From JAJDTQ01 sp963422385 (GTDB taxonomy: Bacteria; Desulfobacterota; Binatia; UBA9968; JAJDTQ01): a stretch of 64,000 nt of DNA. Location: the NCBI GenBank assembly GCA_963422385.1, contig OY729432.1, forward strand, positions 1,736,001 through 1,800,000, given 5' to 3'. Shown here piece by piece: positions 17,962 through 25,689 of this stretch. The translations under genes and the position numbers were made by a program. The notes under the pieces were generated by a model. The model did no database searches. It was not told the origin of the DNA and saw only the letters and a list, made by a program, of their open reading frames with translations. How positions within the stretch are numbered: position 1 is the stretch's first letter; the number at the start of each line of letters is the position of its first letter.

Positions 17962-18054
17962 GAAATTTCGGTTCACCCTGAGCGGAGTCATGCCCTGACG
18001 GCCCAAGGCCCATGGCAGCAACTACCGTGACCCCCCGGGGGCGTCCCCGTCCGC

Positions 18055-18096
18055 CCGGAGTGTAGCGAGGCATAGCCGAGCGAAGTCGAAGGGCGC
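18055..18096. repeat. Dispersed GCGAAGTCGAAGG-type repeat, copy 1
   Basis: Short GC-rich sequence between yejA and yejB containing AGCGAAGTCGAAGG. The same core appears at 24812-24840. Such elements are scattered through many environmental genomes. Confidence 0.5.
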
Positions 18097-18098
18097 CG

Positions 18099-19946
18099 CT
18101 ATCCGCCCTTTCTTCCGGCCTCCAGGGCTTCCACCTTCCCGGCGTCGATCCACCAGGCGTCGAGCTGGACCCCTTGGGTGGGGTTGACCTCGGGGCGGCC
18201 GAACCGGTCCCAATACACCAGCCGGTCGTAGGGGATATGCCACTGGGGGATCACCCAGTGGCCCCATTGGAGGACGCGGTCCAGAGCGCGCACGTGGTTT
18301 ACCAGACTCTTGCGGTCGGGAGCCTTGATCACGCCCTCGACCAGCGCATCCACCACCGGGTCCTTGAGTCCCATCAGGTTCCGGCTTCCGGCCCGGTCGG
18401 CGAAATCCGAGCTCCAGAAGTCGCGTTGCTCGTTCCCCGGGGAGAGGGACTGCCCCCAACTGCCGATGACCACGTCGAAGTCGAAGTCGTCCAGCCGCCG
18501 CCGGTATTGTGCGCTGTCCACCGTGCGCACGGTGGCGGTGATGCCGAGCCGGGCCAGGTTCTTCTTGAAGGGCAGGACGATGCGCTCGAACAGGGGGCTT
18601 ACCAGCAGGATCTCGAACTCCATGGTCCGGCCGCTGGTCTTGTGGGTGAGCTTCCGCGTGGTCTTGTCGATGCTCCAGCCGGCCTCCCGCAAGAGCTTCG
18701 ACCCTTGGCGGAGATTGGCGCGGATGCGGCCCGAGCCGTCGGTGGCCGGCGGCTGGTAGGCCTTGGTGAAGACCTCCAGCGGCAACCGCCGGCGGTACGG
18801 ATCCAGGATCGTCAGCTCGGCCGGGCCCGGCAGCCCGGTTGCCGCCAGCTCCGAGTTGTCGAAGTAGCTGCGGGTGCGCGCGTACTGGCCGTAGAACAGG
18901 GTCCGGTTGGACCATTCGAAGTCGAACGCGTACGCCAGCGCCTCCCGGACCTTCCGGTCCTGGAACAGCGGCCGGCGGGTGTTGAAGGTGAACGCCTGCA
19001 TGCCGGTGGAGCGGTCGTGGGGGATCTCCTCCTTTTTGACCAGACCCTGTCGCAGCGCGGGGAAATCATAGGCGGTGGCCCAGTTCTTGGAACTGTTCTC
19101 ATATCGGAAGTCGTACTCCCCGGCCTTGAACGCTTCCACGGACACGGTGCCGTCGCGGTAGTAGTCGTGGCGGATGCGGTCGAAGTTGTCGCGGCCCACG
19201 TTCACCGGTAGATCCCTGCCCCAATAGTCCTCCACCCGCTGGTATTCCACATGGCGCCCGGGCTCGAAGGCGCCGACTTTGTATGGGCCGCTCCCCAGGG
19301 GAGGCTCCAGGGTCGTCCTGGTAAAGTCCCGCTCGGCCCAGTAGTGCTTCGGCAGCACCACCAGTTGCCCCAGGATCAGCGGCAATTCCCGGTTGGTCCC
19401 GCTGCCGAAGGTGAATCGCACGGTGCGTTCGTCGAGCTTCTCGACCTTCTTCACGTCACCGTAGTACCCGCGGTAGAAGGGGACGGCCTTGGTGATCAGG
19501 GTCTCGAAGGTCCAGATGACGTCGTCGGCGGTCACCGGCTTGCCGTCGTGCCACCGCGCCCCGGCTCGGAGCGTGAAGGCGACCCACGAGCGGTCCCTGG
19601 GCACGGTGATGCTTTCCGCCAGGAGGCCGTATTCGCTGAAGGGCTCGTCCGCGGACCCGACCATCAGGGTCTCGTAGATGCGCCCGATGCCCGCGGCCGG
19701 GCTGCCCTTGACGATGAAGGGGTTGAAGCTGTCGAAGGTGCCGATGGCATCGAGCCGTATCTTGCCGCCCTTGGGCGCCTTCGGATTCACGTAGTCGAAG
19801 TTCTTGAAGTCCGGCGCGTACTTCAGATCGCCGTGCATGGCGATGCCGTGGCTCGTGCGGCCCTTGTCGCTTGAAGTCTCAAGACCCGGCGCGGTGACCG
19901 GGACCAGCGCCCACAACACCGATCCCCATATCCAACCCGATCGCAT
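18099..19946 (-). CDS. yejA: Periplasmic peptide-binding protein YejA-type
   Basis: A 615-residue solute-binding protein of the SBP_bac_5 (cluster C) family. The ATG at 19946 follows AAGGGAGG and opens a signal peptide (MRSGWIWGSVLWALVPV) without a lipobox. It carries the YejA-type HGIAMHGDLKYAPDF and FDYVNPKAPKGG, then typical family segments such as ARWHDGKPVTADDVIW. It should capture oligopeptides in the periplasm for YejB and the YejE-F fusion. The start codon lies only 20 bases from a MITE-like element that occupies its upstream region. Confidence 0.9.
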   Translation of the reverse strand: MRSGWIWGSVLWALVPVTAPGLETSSDKGRTSHGIAMHGDLKYAPDFKNFDYVNPKAPKGGKIRLDAIGTFDSFNPFIVKGSPAAGIGRIYETLMVGSADEPFSEYGLLAESITVPRDRSWVAFTLRAGARWHDGKPVTADDVIWTFETLITKAVPFYRGYYGDVKKVEKLDERTVRFTFGSGTNRELPLILGQLVVLPKHYWAERDFTRTTLEPPLGSGPYKVGAFEPGRHVEYQRVEDYWGRDLPVNVGRDNFDRIRHDYYRDGTVSVEAFKAGEYDFRYENSSKNWATAYDFPALRQGLVKKEEIPHDRSTGMQAFTFNTRRPLFQDRKVREALAYAFDFEWSNRTLFYGQYARTRSYFDNSELAATGLPGPAELTILDPYRRRLPLEVFTKAYQPPATDGSGRIRANLRQGSKLLREAGWSIDKTTRKLTHKTSGRTMEFEILLVSPLFERIVLPFKKNLARLGITATVRTVDSAQYRRRLDDFDFDVVIGSWGQSLSPGNEQRDFWSSDFADRAGSRNLMGLKDPVVDALVEGVIKAPDRKSLVNHVRALDRVLQWGHWVIPQWHIPYDRLVYWDRFGRPEVNPTQGVQLDAWWIDAGKVEALEAGRKGG

Positions 19947-19965
19947 GGAACCTCCCTTCAGGTCA

Positions 19966-20130
19966 CTAGTGTCGTGTCCGGTAAATTCACAAGGTAATAG
20001 ACGGGTCTTTTTTGCCGTCGGCTGCGTTGCTCTTCCTCGCGTGGTATTGGCCACTGCTCGTCATCGCGCCTTGCCGACGAGAAGAAATCCTGCGCAACTT
20101 GTCTTGCGTATTTACGGGACACGACACTAG
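19966..20130. mobile_element. MITE-like element with 28-bp inverted ends and CTAG flanks
   Basis: Both ends read CTAGTGTCGTGTCC and go on as imperfect inverted repeats: 25 of 28 bases agree between 19966-19993 and the complement of 20103-20130. The ends coincide with CTAG, which could be a 4-base target duplication of the IS5 type. At 165 bp it is too short for a transposase. It sits in the yejA promoter region. Confidence 0.65.
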
Positions 20131-20209
20131 CCGTCCGTCCCGGACGGCCCAACGTTGCGGACACAGGCCCGGAACTCCAATATGATGACCGTGAGAGGCT
20201 ATTGCAAGA

Positions 20210-21331
20210 TCACAGCAGCTCGACGTTGGCCCGGGGCACGGTGACGACCTCGCCGTCGGCAAGGCGGGCGTGCAGAACCCGGGTCCGGGCGCCGGTTTCG
20301 ATGGGCTGGGGATCGGCGGGAAGTGCGACCACTTCCGCGGTGGCGCCGAAGTGGGGGGCGCGAATGATGCGGACGGACGCGCCGGTTCGCAGGCCGGCCG
20401 CCGGATCGCGTTCCGCGGCCGTGGGTTGGACATCGGTTCCCTCCCGGGCCACGATGATTTCCGGGCGCACCGCGCCCGCGCGTACCTGGGTGGCGCCGTT
20501 GATGGAGGCGGCGCGGCCTTCGAGACTCCGGAGCAGGGAGTGGGTGCTCCCGGCCATGGGCAGCCAGCCGAATCCTTCGGTGACGATGACGGTCATGGGG
20601 ACGTCCTCGTGGCCGGTTACGGCCATGCCGAGGTCGTAGCCCAGGTAGCGGGTGAGGGCGTAGTCGTCGATGGATCCCGCCACCAGGCCGGCGGCGCCGG
20701 CGTCCGCGGCCCGTTGCAGGGCCTCGAGGGTCGGGCGGGTTCCGCCCACCAGCACTTGGCCAGAGGCGTCCGCGGGTATCTTCCCGGGTCCCAGGATGGT
20801 CTTGGGGCCGCCGTCGAGCATCCGGATGGCGCCGTAGCGTTCGCCGCCGACGCCGAAGATTCCCTGGATGAAGGCCCCGCGGCTCTCGATGGTGACGGAC
20901 TTGTCGAGGTCCACGTCCGCCACGGTACCCTGGACGTAGGCGCGAAGCTCGATGACGTGGGGCGCCAGCCGGACCCCCAGGTGCCCGGTGCGTTGCGAGA
21001 CGAACTCGACGGCGCCGCCCACGGGTGAGTGGTAACGGGACCGGAACAGTCCGAAGATGCCCACGTGCTCGCACACGAGATCGCCCGCGGCGATGACGGC
21101 GCCCTCGTCTACCTTCAGCCCCTTGACGGCCTCGAACGGCTCGATCCCGAGGGTCTCGGGGACCCGCAGGATGTGCAGGTCTCCCGGGAGCTCGGCCCGG
21201 CCTACGACGGCGTCCGGCGTCACGACGTCGCCGGCCTGGCAGAGAATCCGGCCCGGCGCCGGAAGCTCACGGATCTTGCGGACCACCGCGCCGGCCCGCA
21301 CCTGAAGTCCGGGTGTCAGTGCCTGGGTCAT
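20210..21331 (-). CDS. KOW-like domain protein coupled to MutL
   Basis: A 373-residue protein starting at the ATG at 21331, which overlaps the MutL stop by 4 bases. The longer upstream frame is only the shadow of MutL. The N-terminal half is rich in Gly and Val beta strands (GIFGLFRSRYHSPVGGAVEF). The middle shows VGGTRPTLEALQRAADAGAAG, and the C-terminus has a KOW-like module (GASVRIIRAPHFGATAEVVAL ... VPRANVELL). From memory, similar genes follow MutL homologues in Chloroflexi. The function is unknown; coupling suggests joint action with the ASKHA ATPase. Confidence 0.7.
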   Translation of the reverse strand: MTQALTPGLQVRAGAVVRKIRELPAPGRILCQAGDVVTPDAVVGRAELPGDLHILRVPETLGIEPFEAVKGLKVDEGAVIAAGDLVCEHVGIFGLFRSRYHSPVGGAVEFVSQRTGHLGVRLAPHVIELRAYVQGTVADVDLDKSVTIESRGAFIQGIFGVGGERYGAIRMLDGGPKTILGPGKIPADASGQVLVGGTRPTLEALQRAADAGAAGLVAGSIDDYALTRYLGYDLGMAVTGHEDVPMTVIVTEGFGWLPMAGSTHSLLRSLEGRAASINGATQVRAGAVRPEIIVAREGTDVQPTAAERDPAAGLRTGASVRIIRAPHFGATAEVVALPADPQPIETGARTRVLHARLADGEVVTVPRANVELL

Positions 21332-23166
21332 GACGCCACGAGCCCCAGTCCCGCCATGACGGCGCAGCGTTCCACAACCTGCTGTTCCGCTGAGGCCGGG
21401 GTTTGCAGCGGGCGGTTCCGGCCGTCGAGGATCACGCCGCACAGGCCCGCGGTGAACTCCCGTTCCAGGGTCACCCCGGGCCCGACTCCCACGTCGATGT
21501 TCCGGCCCGCGGGTTGGATGGTGATGCGCGTTGCGGCACCGGGCTCCATCCCGATGTGCTCCACGCTGCCGGCGTGGATGGTTCTGGCCGGTTCGCCGTC
21601 CACGGATACCTCGGCCAGTATCGATGCCGCCGGCCGCTTGCGGGGAAACACGGGGACGACGGCATGGGCTACGTTCACGAGACAGTCGTGCAGGAAAATC
21701 TCCCGCGCGGCGTCGGGATGGACGGAGGCGAAGACGCCCAGGTGGGGCATCATGAAGATGGAGTCCACGGCGATCTGGGTGAAGCCTTGCAACTCGAAAC
21801 CCTCCAGGACCATGAGCGCGGCGCTCATCCGGTCCGGGGCGTGGCTCAGCACGCCGCCGGAGCCGATGGCCAGATCGAGGGCCATCATGTCCACCAGGTC
21901 CGACCGGCTGGCGGTCTGCGAGAAGATGTCGGCGATGCCGCGTTGCTGCTGCACGCCGCTCAACCCCACGGCCAGGGAGCGGTGGTGCGCCAGCGCCAGC
22001 CGCAGGGCCTCGCGGCACACCGCCTGCTCCAGCCACAGGTCCTCCAGGGTCTGGGGAATCGAGGTCGGCCGGATCATCTTGTTGCGCAGCCGGTCCCGGG
22101 TCTCCGCGGGCTCCATCTCGTAGGGCAGCCACCGGCGGATGGACTCGGCCCCGGCTTCGATGAGGACGTTGGCCACGGAGTAGCTCATGCCCAGGTTGGC
22201 GCTCACCGTGCGGTTGAACACGGGTTCGCCCTGCCGGTTGTCGAAGACGCTGAAGACGTCGGTGGTGGCGCCGCCGATGTCGACACACAGCAACGTCCGG
22301 CCGGTGGCCTCGGCATAGCTGCGCACCATGTCGCCCACGGCCGCGGGGGTGGGCATCACCGGAACCGGAGTCCACCGCAGCAGCTTGTCGTAGCCCGGTG
22401 AGTGGCTCATGACGTGAGTGAGGAAGAACTCGTGGATGGTTTCACTGGCGGGCGTTAGATTCTCCTCGTCGAGGGTCGGGCGGACGTTGTCCACAACCGC
22501 CACCTGGGCGGTCTTTTCCAGGATGCGCCGGACGTCCTCCGTGGCGTGGCTGTTGCCGGCGTAGATGACCGGCAGCCTGAGAGAGTCGCCGAACCGCGGC
22601 CGGGGCGCCGCCGCCACCAAGGTCTCCGCCATCTCCACGACGTGCTCCTGGGAGCCGCCGTCCACGCCGCCGGTGAGCAGCACGATGTCCGGTCTCAGGT
22701 GACGCAGCCGCTGGATGCGCTGGTGGTCCTCACGGCCGTCGTCCGCGGCGATGGCGTCCATCACGATGGCGCCGGCGCTGAGGGCCGCTCGTTCCGCGGA
22801 CTCCGCGCTCATCCGGCGCACCACCCCGGCCACCGTCATCTGCAGCCCGCCGCCGGCGGAGCTGGTGGAGAGGTAGAGGTCGATGCCGCGGGCGCCGTCA
22901 TCGCCGGCTTCGAGAAACGGAGCCTCGCCGCCCGGCCGCGCGTCAGGCGACAGGATCTTGCGGCCGCTCACTTCCTCCACCTCGGCGAAGGCGTTCAGCG
23001 CCCCCACCGTCACGTCGGCCACCGGCTGCTCCACGGTGGTGGGCGCCTCCCCGCGGTGGGTCTGGCGCCAGCCCTCCGCGGTCTTCTGGAACAGCAACGC
23101 CTTGGTGGTGGTGGAGCCGCAGTCGGTGACCAGCACGGTCCGGAGCGCTGTGGGGTCGGTCTTCAT
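21328..23166 (-). CDS. MutL/GlmL-type ASKHA ATPase (B12-mutase reactivase family)
   Basis: A 612-residue protein. It has the phosphate-1 motif VTDCGSTTTKALLF near the N-terminus, GIDLYLSTSSAGGGLQM, LLTGGVDGG and the second nucleotide motif LLCVDIGGATTDVFSV. This is the layout of glutamate mutase L, thought to repair or support adenosylcobalamin-dependent mutases. No mutase gene lies in the window, so either the partner is distant or the protein has another client. It forms a coupled pair with the downstream KOW-like gene. Cytoplasmic. The ATG at 23166 gives a normal N-terminus. Confidence 0.85.
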   Translation of the reverse strand: MKTDPTALRTVLVTDCGSTTTKALLFQKTAEGWRQTHRGEAPTTVEQPVADVTVGALNAFAEVEEVSGRKILSPDARPGGEAPFLEAGDDGARGIDLYLSTSSAGGGLQMTVAGVVRRMSAESAERAALSAGAIVMDAIAADDGREDHQRIQRLRHLRPDIVLLTGGVDGGSQEHVVEMAETLVAAAPRPRFGDSLRLPVIYAGNSHATEDVRRILEKTAQVAVVDNVRPTLDEENLTPASETIHEFFLTHVMSHSPGYDKLLRWTPVPVMPTPAAVGDMVRSYAEATGRTLLCVDIGGATTDVFSVFDNRQGEPVFNRTVSANLGMSYSVANVLIEAGAESIRRWLPYEMEPAETRDRLRNKMIRPTSIPQTLEDLWLEQAVCREALRLALAHHRSLAVGLSGVQQQRGIADIFSQTASRSDLVDMMALDLAIGSGGVLSHAPDRMSAALMVLEGFELQGFTQIAVDSIFMMPHLGVFASVHPDAAREIFLHDCLVNVAHAVVPVFPRKRPAASILAEVSVDGEPARTIHAGSVEHIGMEPGAATRITIQPAGRNIDVGVGPGVTLEREFTAGLCGVILDGRNRPLQTPASAEQQVVERCAVMAGLGLVAS

Positions 23167-23492
23167 GAGAATGAGATTTCAGCAGCCTGTCGAACTCTGC
23201 TAGAATCCACTTGGGAACATGATGGGGGGCCAATGATCTGGCGTTGGGCCGCCCAAAATGTGGAAAAACCAGTTGACATCAGCGAAAAAGAGAGTTTATG
23301 GTAAAAAACCATGGGGCGCTGGACCATTATTTGATTTATGCCCCTTTTTCAATCGACCAAGATACCCAAGGGAGGACAAAACGGTGACTTATTCGGGTCC
23401 GGGAACTACGCCGGTTTTATGTAGCTCAATCCAGACTGCTCCGATTCGGTGAACGGGTAAGGACTTGGCTGTTTCGACAAGCAGACAGTTAT
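23167..23492. other. AT-rich intergenic patch with an unassigned promoter and mini-ORF
   Basis: About 326 bases between the MutL start and a convergent-side unknown gene. The patch is AT-rich. On the plus strand, TTGACA (23273-23278) and TATGGT (23297-23302) are 18 bases apart. A strong GGGAGGAC site precedes a GTG at 23384 that opens only a 22-codon frame ending at 23452. It may be the remains of a lost gene or a leader peptide. Confidence 0.45.
23273..23302 (+). promoter_or_regulatory. Orphan sigma-70-like promoter
   Basis: TTGACA and TATGGT with 18 bases between them, in an AT-rich patch, pointing right. No recognisable gene follows on this strand. Confidence 0.45.
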
Positions 23493-23933
23493 TCACCGTA
23501 TGTGTTTTTCAAGTATACGCAAGGTCTCATTTGCATCCTTGAGTGTGGTTTTCTTGGACGCTTCGTAGCGTTCCCACAAAGGTAATTTTCTGGCAGAAGG
23601 CCAGCATCTAACGAACTCCAGCTCAAAACTTTTCGCACACGTGTGAAGTTCTGCCTCATTGTGGAAGTAGGACAAGACAATCTGCTCATCTTCTTTGTCC
23701 AAAAACCCCATCACTTCAACTATCAGATCATAGGAAAGATTGTCGGCCTCTATACTCATTATATATGGCGTGTAGGCGCTGTCTTCAACGATCTTTTGTC
23801 GAACAGAGTCATTCTCACCCTGCAACCCTTGGAGAGACTCTACAGACTTCTTTGCATGGTGATAGATAGCATTGACGAGTTTGCGCCGTCTTCTGCCACG
23901 CGATTCAAAAAAAGTGTATAAGCTGAAGACCAA
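23493..23933 (-). CDS. Hypothetical protein in low-GC patch
   Basis: A 146-residue protein I do not recognise. It is predicted to be helical and charged, with conserved-looking segments such as MGFLDKEDEQIVLSYFHNEA and FELEFVRCWPSARKLPLWERY. There is no signal peptide or membrane helix. Its codons are distinctly AT-richer than those of the neighbouring genes, which suggests recent acquisition. A frame of this length with normal amino-acid content in such DNA is probably real. Tandem repeats lie just upstream of its start. Confidence 0.55.
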   Translation of the reverse strand: MVFSLYTFFESRGRRRRKLVNAIYHHAKKSVESLQGLQGENDSVRQKIVEDSAYTPYIMSIEADNLSYDLIVEVMGFLDKEDEQIVLSYFHNEAELHTCAKSFELEFVRCWPSARKLPLWERYEASKKTTLKDANETLRILEKHIR

Positions 23934-23936
23934 AGG

Positions 23937-23978
23937 CCGTAGCGGAAATAGCCACCGCCGTAGCGGAAATGATCACCG
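23937..23978. repeat. Two tandem 21-bp repeats
   Basis: CCGTAGCGGAAATAGCCACCG is followed directly by a second copy, CCGTAGCGGAAATGATCACCG, with three mismatches. Repeated blocks like this occur at the ends of some insertion sequences (IS21-like), so it may be a decayed IS end or an operator upstream of the unknown gene. Confidence 0.5.
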
Positions 23979-24045
23979 TATACGATTCTGCCATACATCT
24001 CTCCTTTTCAAACCATCCCGGTAGGTGCTGCCGGTCCTCGTCGCA

Positions 24046-24756
24046 CTAGACGACCAGGCCTGCCAGAACGCCGTACCAGTCGATCAGCAGGAACTGGACC
24101 CGCTCCACCAGGAGCGCGGTGCGCGCCATCACCGTGGAGCCGAAGAAGGCGCCGAAGCACACCATCAGGAGCCAGCGGCCGGAAAGGGATATCCCGTTGG
24201 CGGCCCGGTTCTCGTGTCGGAAGGAGAAGAAGAAGTAGTACATGACCGCCAGCAGGGTGAAGATGAAGAACGCGTTCTCCAGGCTGCTGCCCAAGGCAAG
24301 GGCGCCGTCCTCGAACACCACCAGCGGCCTGAAGCTGCTCGCCACCTGGGGCATGATCTGGTTGAAGAAGCCTTTGAAGGCGAGTCCGCCGCTCATGCCC
24401 AGGGAGAAGCCGATCACCAGCTTGGCCAGCCACGCGTACCGTTGCGAGTACAGGAAATAGTAGAAGAGGCCGAAGACCATGGGCGCGAGGTAGAGCAGCA
24501 GCCGCGGGTCGTACTCGTGCGAGAGGCTGCCGTCGGGATAGGTCACGATATCCAGGCCCAGCATGGGCACCAGCACCTTCGGCCACAGGAAGTTCTTGAC
24601 GCCCAGGACCAGGCCGAAGCCCGCGGCGATGCCGATGAAGAGGTGCTCGAAGAGCCGGAAGAACGGGTTCTCCCTGATCAGGAAGCTGAAGATCGCCAGC
24701 GTCCCGATGCCTCCCACGAGAACCGTGGCCGCGTGCCAGGTGTCCAGGCTCGTCAT
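24046..24756 (-). CDS. Polytopic membrane protein, fifth gene of unknown membrane operon
   Basis: A 236-residue protein with about six to seven membrane helices (TWHAATVLVGGIGTLAIF, LLYLAPMVFGLFYYFLY, NAFFIFTLLAVMYYFFF, RTALLVERVQFLLIDWY). The ATG at 24756 is chosen because it overlaps the stop of the preceding gene by 4 bases. The 74-residue upstream extension of the frame is the other-frame shadow of that gene. I do not recognise the family. It has no enzyme motif and is likely the membrane core or channel-like part of a complex formed with its four operon neighbours. Confidence 0.75.
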   Translation of the reverse strand: MTSLDTWHAATVLVGGIGTLAIFSFLIRENPFFRLFEHLFIGIAAGFGLVLGVKNFLWPKVLVPMLGLDIVTYPDGSLSHEYDPRLLLYLAPMVFGLFYYFLYSQRYAWLAKLVIGFSLGMSGGLAFKGFFNQIMPQVASSFRPLVVFEDGALALGSSLENAFFIFTLLAVMYYFFFSFRHENRAANGISLSGRWLLMVCFGAFFGSTVMARTALLVERVQFLLIDWYGVLAGLVV

Positions 24757-25688
24757 GGCTCGGTATCCTGTGCCGTCCCCTTCTCCCGCCCGTCCCCTTC
24801 TTCCCGTCGGTCCCGAGCGTGGCGAAGCGAAGTCGAAGGACGCAGCAACCCGGCCAGGTTGCCCAGGACGATGAAGGCGATGACCACGAGCTGAGCCACT
24901 CCCAGGCCCGTGTTCAACATGAGGGATTCGTCCACCGGGCGCTGGGGGTAGCGCCGCCGCAGCAGTTCGGAGTACCACGCGGCGCCCGCAAGGCCGCCCA
25001 GCAGTCCCTGGATCTGTCCCGAGTCGAGGTAGATGAACGCCTCCGGGATGGTGATGGAGGTGCAGCCGTGGCCGAACGCCGGCGTGTAGTCCTCGCTGGT
25101 GAAGTACTGGACGTAGTTGTCGAAGACCCCTACCAGGCCGGTGAACTCGGCGAGGAACGCGATCTGGCGAAGCGTACGAAGGCCGCCGAACGCGGGCAGC
25201 TCGGAGATCCGGTTGCCGCGGGCGTCCTTCTCGAACAACTCGGCCAGGTTCTCCGACTTGGGGATGGCCTGGATGAGGACGCTGGCGCCCGGCCGATAGC
25301 CCAGATTGATCCAGTCTCGGCCGTATTCCCAGGTCTCGCCGGGATGCTCCCGATCGAGCTGGCGCGCGATCTCCTCCGGGACGGATTTGAGAAACGGCTC
25401 CGCCAGGTAGTAAAGCGAGAACAGGATCACCGGGATGCGCCTGCGCATCAGGTGCTCCACCACCGCCCGTGCCTGGGGCTGGTTCTCGCCCTTGGTGCCG
25501 GGACCGAAGTCCATGGCCACGAAGGCGTACCGCCCGGGTTCGGCCTCGATGCCTTCGACCACCTCGAAGAACCGTTCGGCGTCGTTCATGCGGGCCGGCT
25601 CCACCGTATACCGGGTGATGATGGGCACGCTCAACGCCAGGAAGACCAGCAGGTAGATCCAGCGGCGGTCCAGCCGCGCCAAATTCAC
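24753..25688 (-). CDS. Membrane-anchored extracytoplasmic alpha/beta protein of unknown operon
   Basis: A 311-residue protein. One helix at about residues 11-25 anchors it. Next is a globular region with Rossmann-like strands (AFVAMDFGPGT, IPVILFSLYYLAEPFL, GASVLIQAIP) and a conserved-looking FGHGCTSITIPEAFIYLDSGQIQGLL. A second helix (VAQLVVIAFIVLGNLAGLL) precedes a charged tail that overlaps a dispersed repeat. It starts with GTG at 25688 after a GGAGAGGAG site, 1 base beyond the previous stop. The loop between the two helices should be extracytoplasmic, like a sensor or adaptor. The family is unknown to me. Confidence 0.75.
   Translation of the reverse strand: MNLARLDRRWIYLLVFLALSVPIITRYTVEPARMNDAERFFEVVEGIEAEPGRYAFVAMDFGPGTKGENQPQARAVVEHLMRRRIPVILFSLYYLAEPFLKSVPEEIARQLDREHPGETWEYGRDWINLGYRPGASVLIQAIPKSENLAELFEKDARGNRISELPAFGGLRTLRQIAFLAEFTGLVGVFDNYVQYFTSEDYTPAFGHGCTSITIPEAFIYLDSGQIQGLLGGLAGAAWYSELLRRRYPQRPVDESLMLNTGLGVAQLVVIAFIVLGNLAGLLRPSTSLRHARDRREEGDGREKGTAQDTEP
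24812..24840. repeat. Dispersed GCGAAGTCGAAGG-type repeat, copy 2, inside a gene tail
   Basis: Shares the core GCGAAGTCGAAGG with 18055-18096. This copy is translated as part of the low-complexity C-terminal tail of the protein encoded at 24753-25688. Confidence 0.5.
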
Positions 25689-25689
25689 G

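Noticed and set aside
20210..22375. A continuous 721-codon minus-strand frame
   Set aside because: Its first half is an out-of-frame shadow of MutL; only the part from the ATG at 21331 is kept as the KOW-like gene.
23936..23978. Tandem repeats as a possible CRISPR array
   Set aside because: Only two adjacent 21-base units with no spacers and no cas genes.
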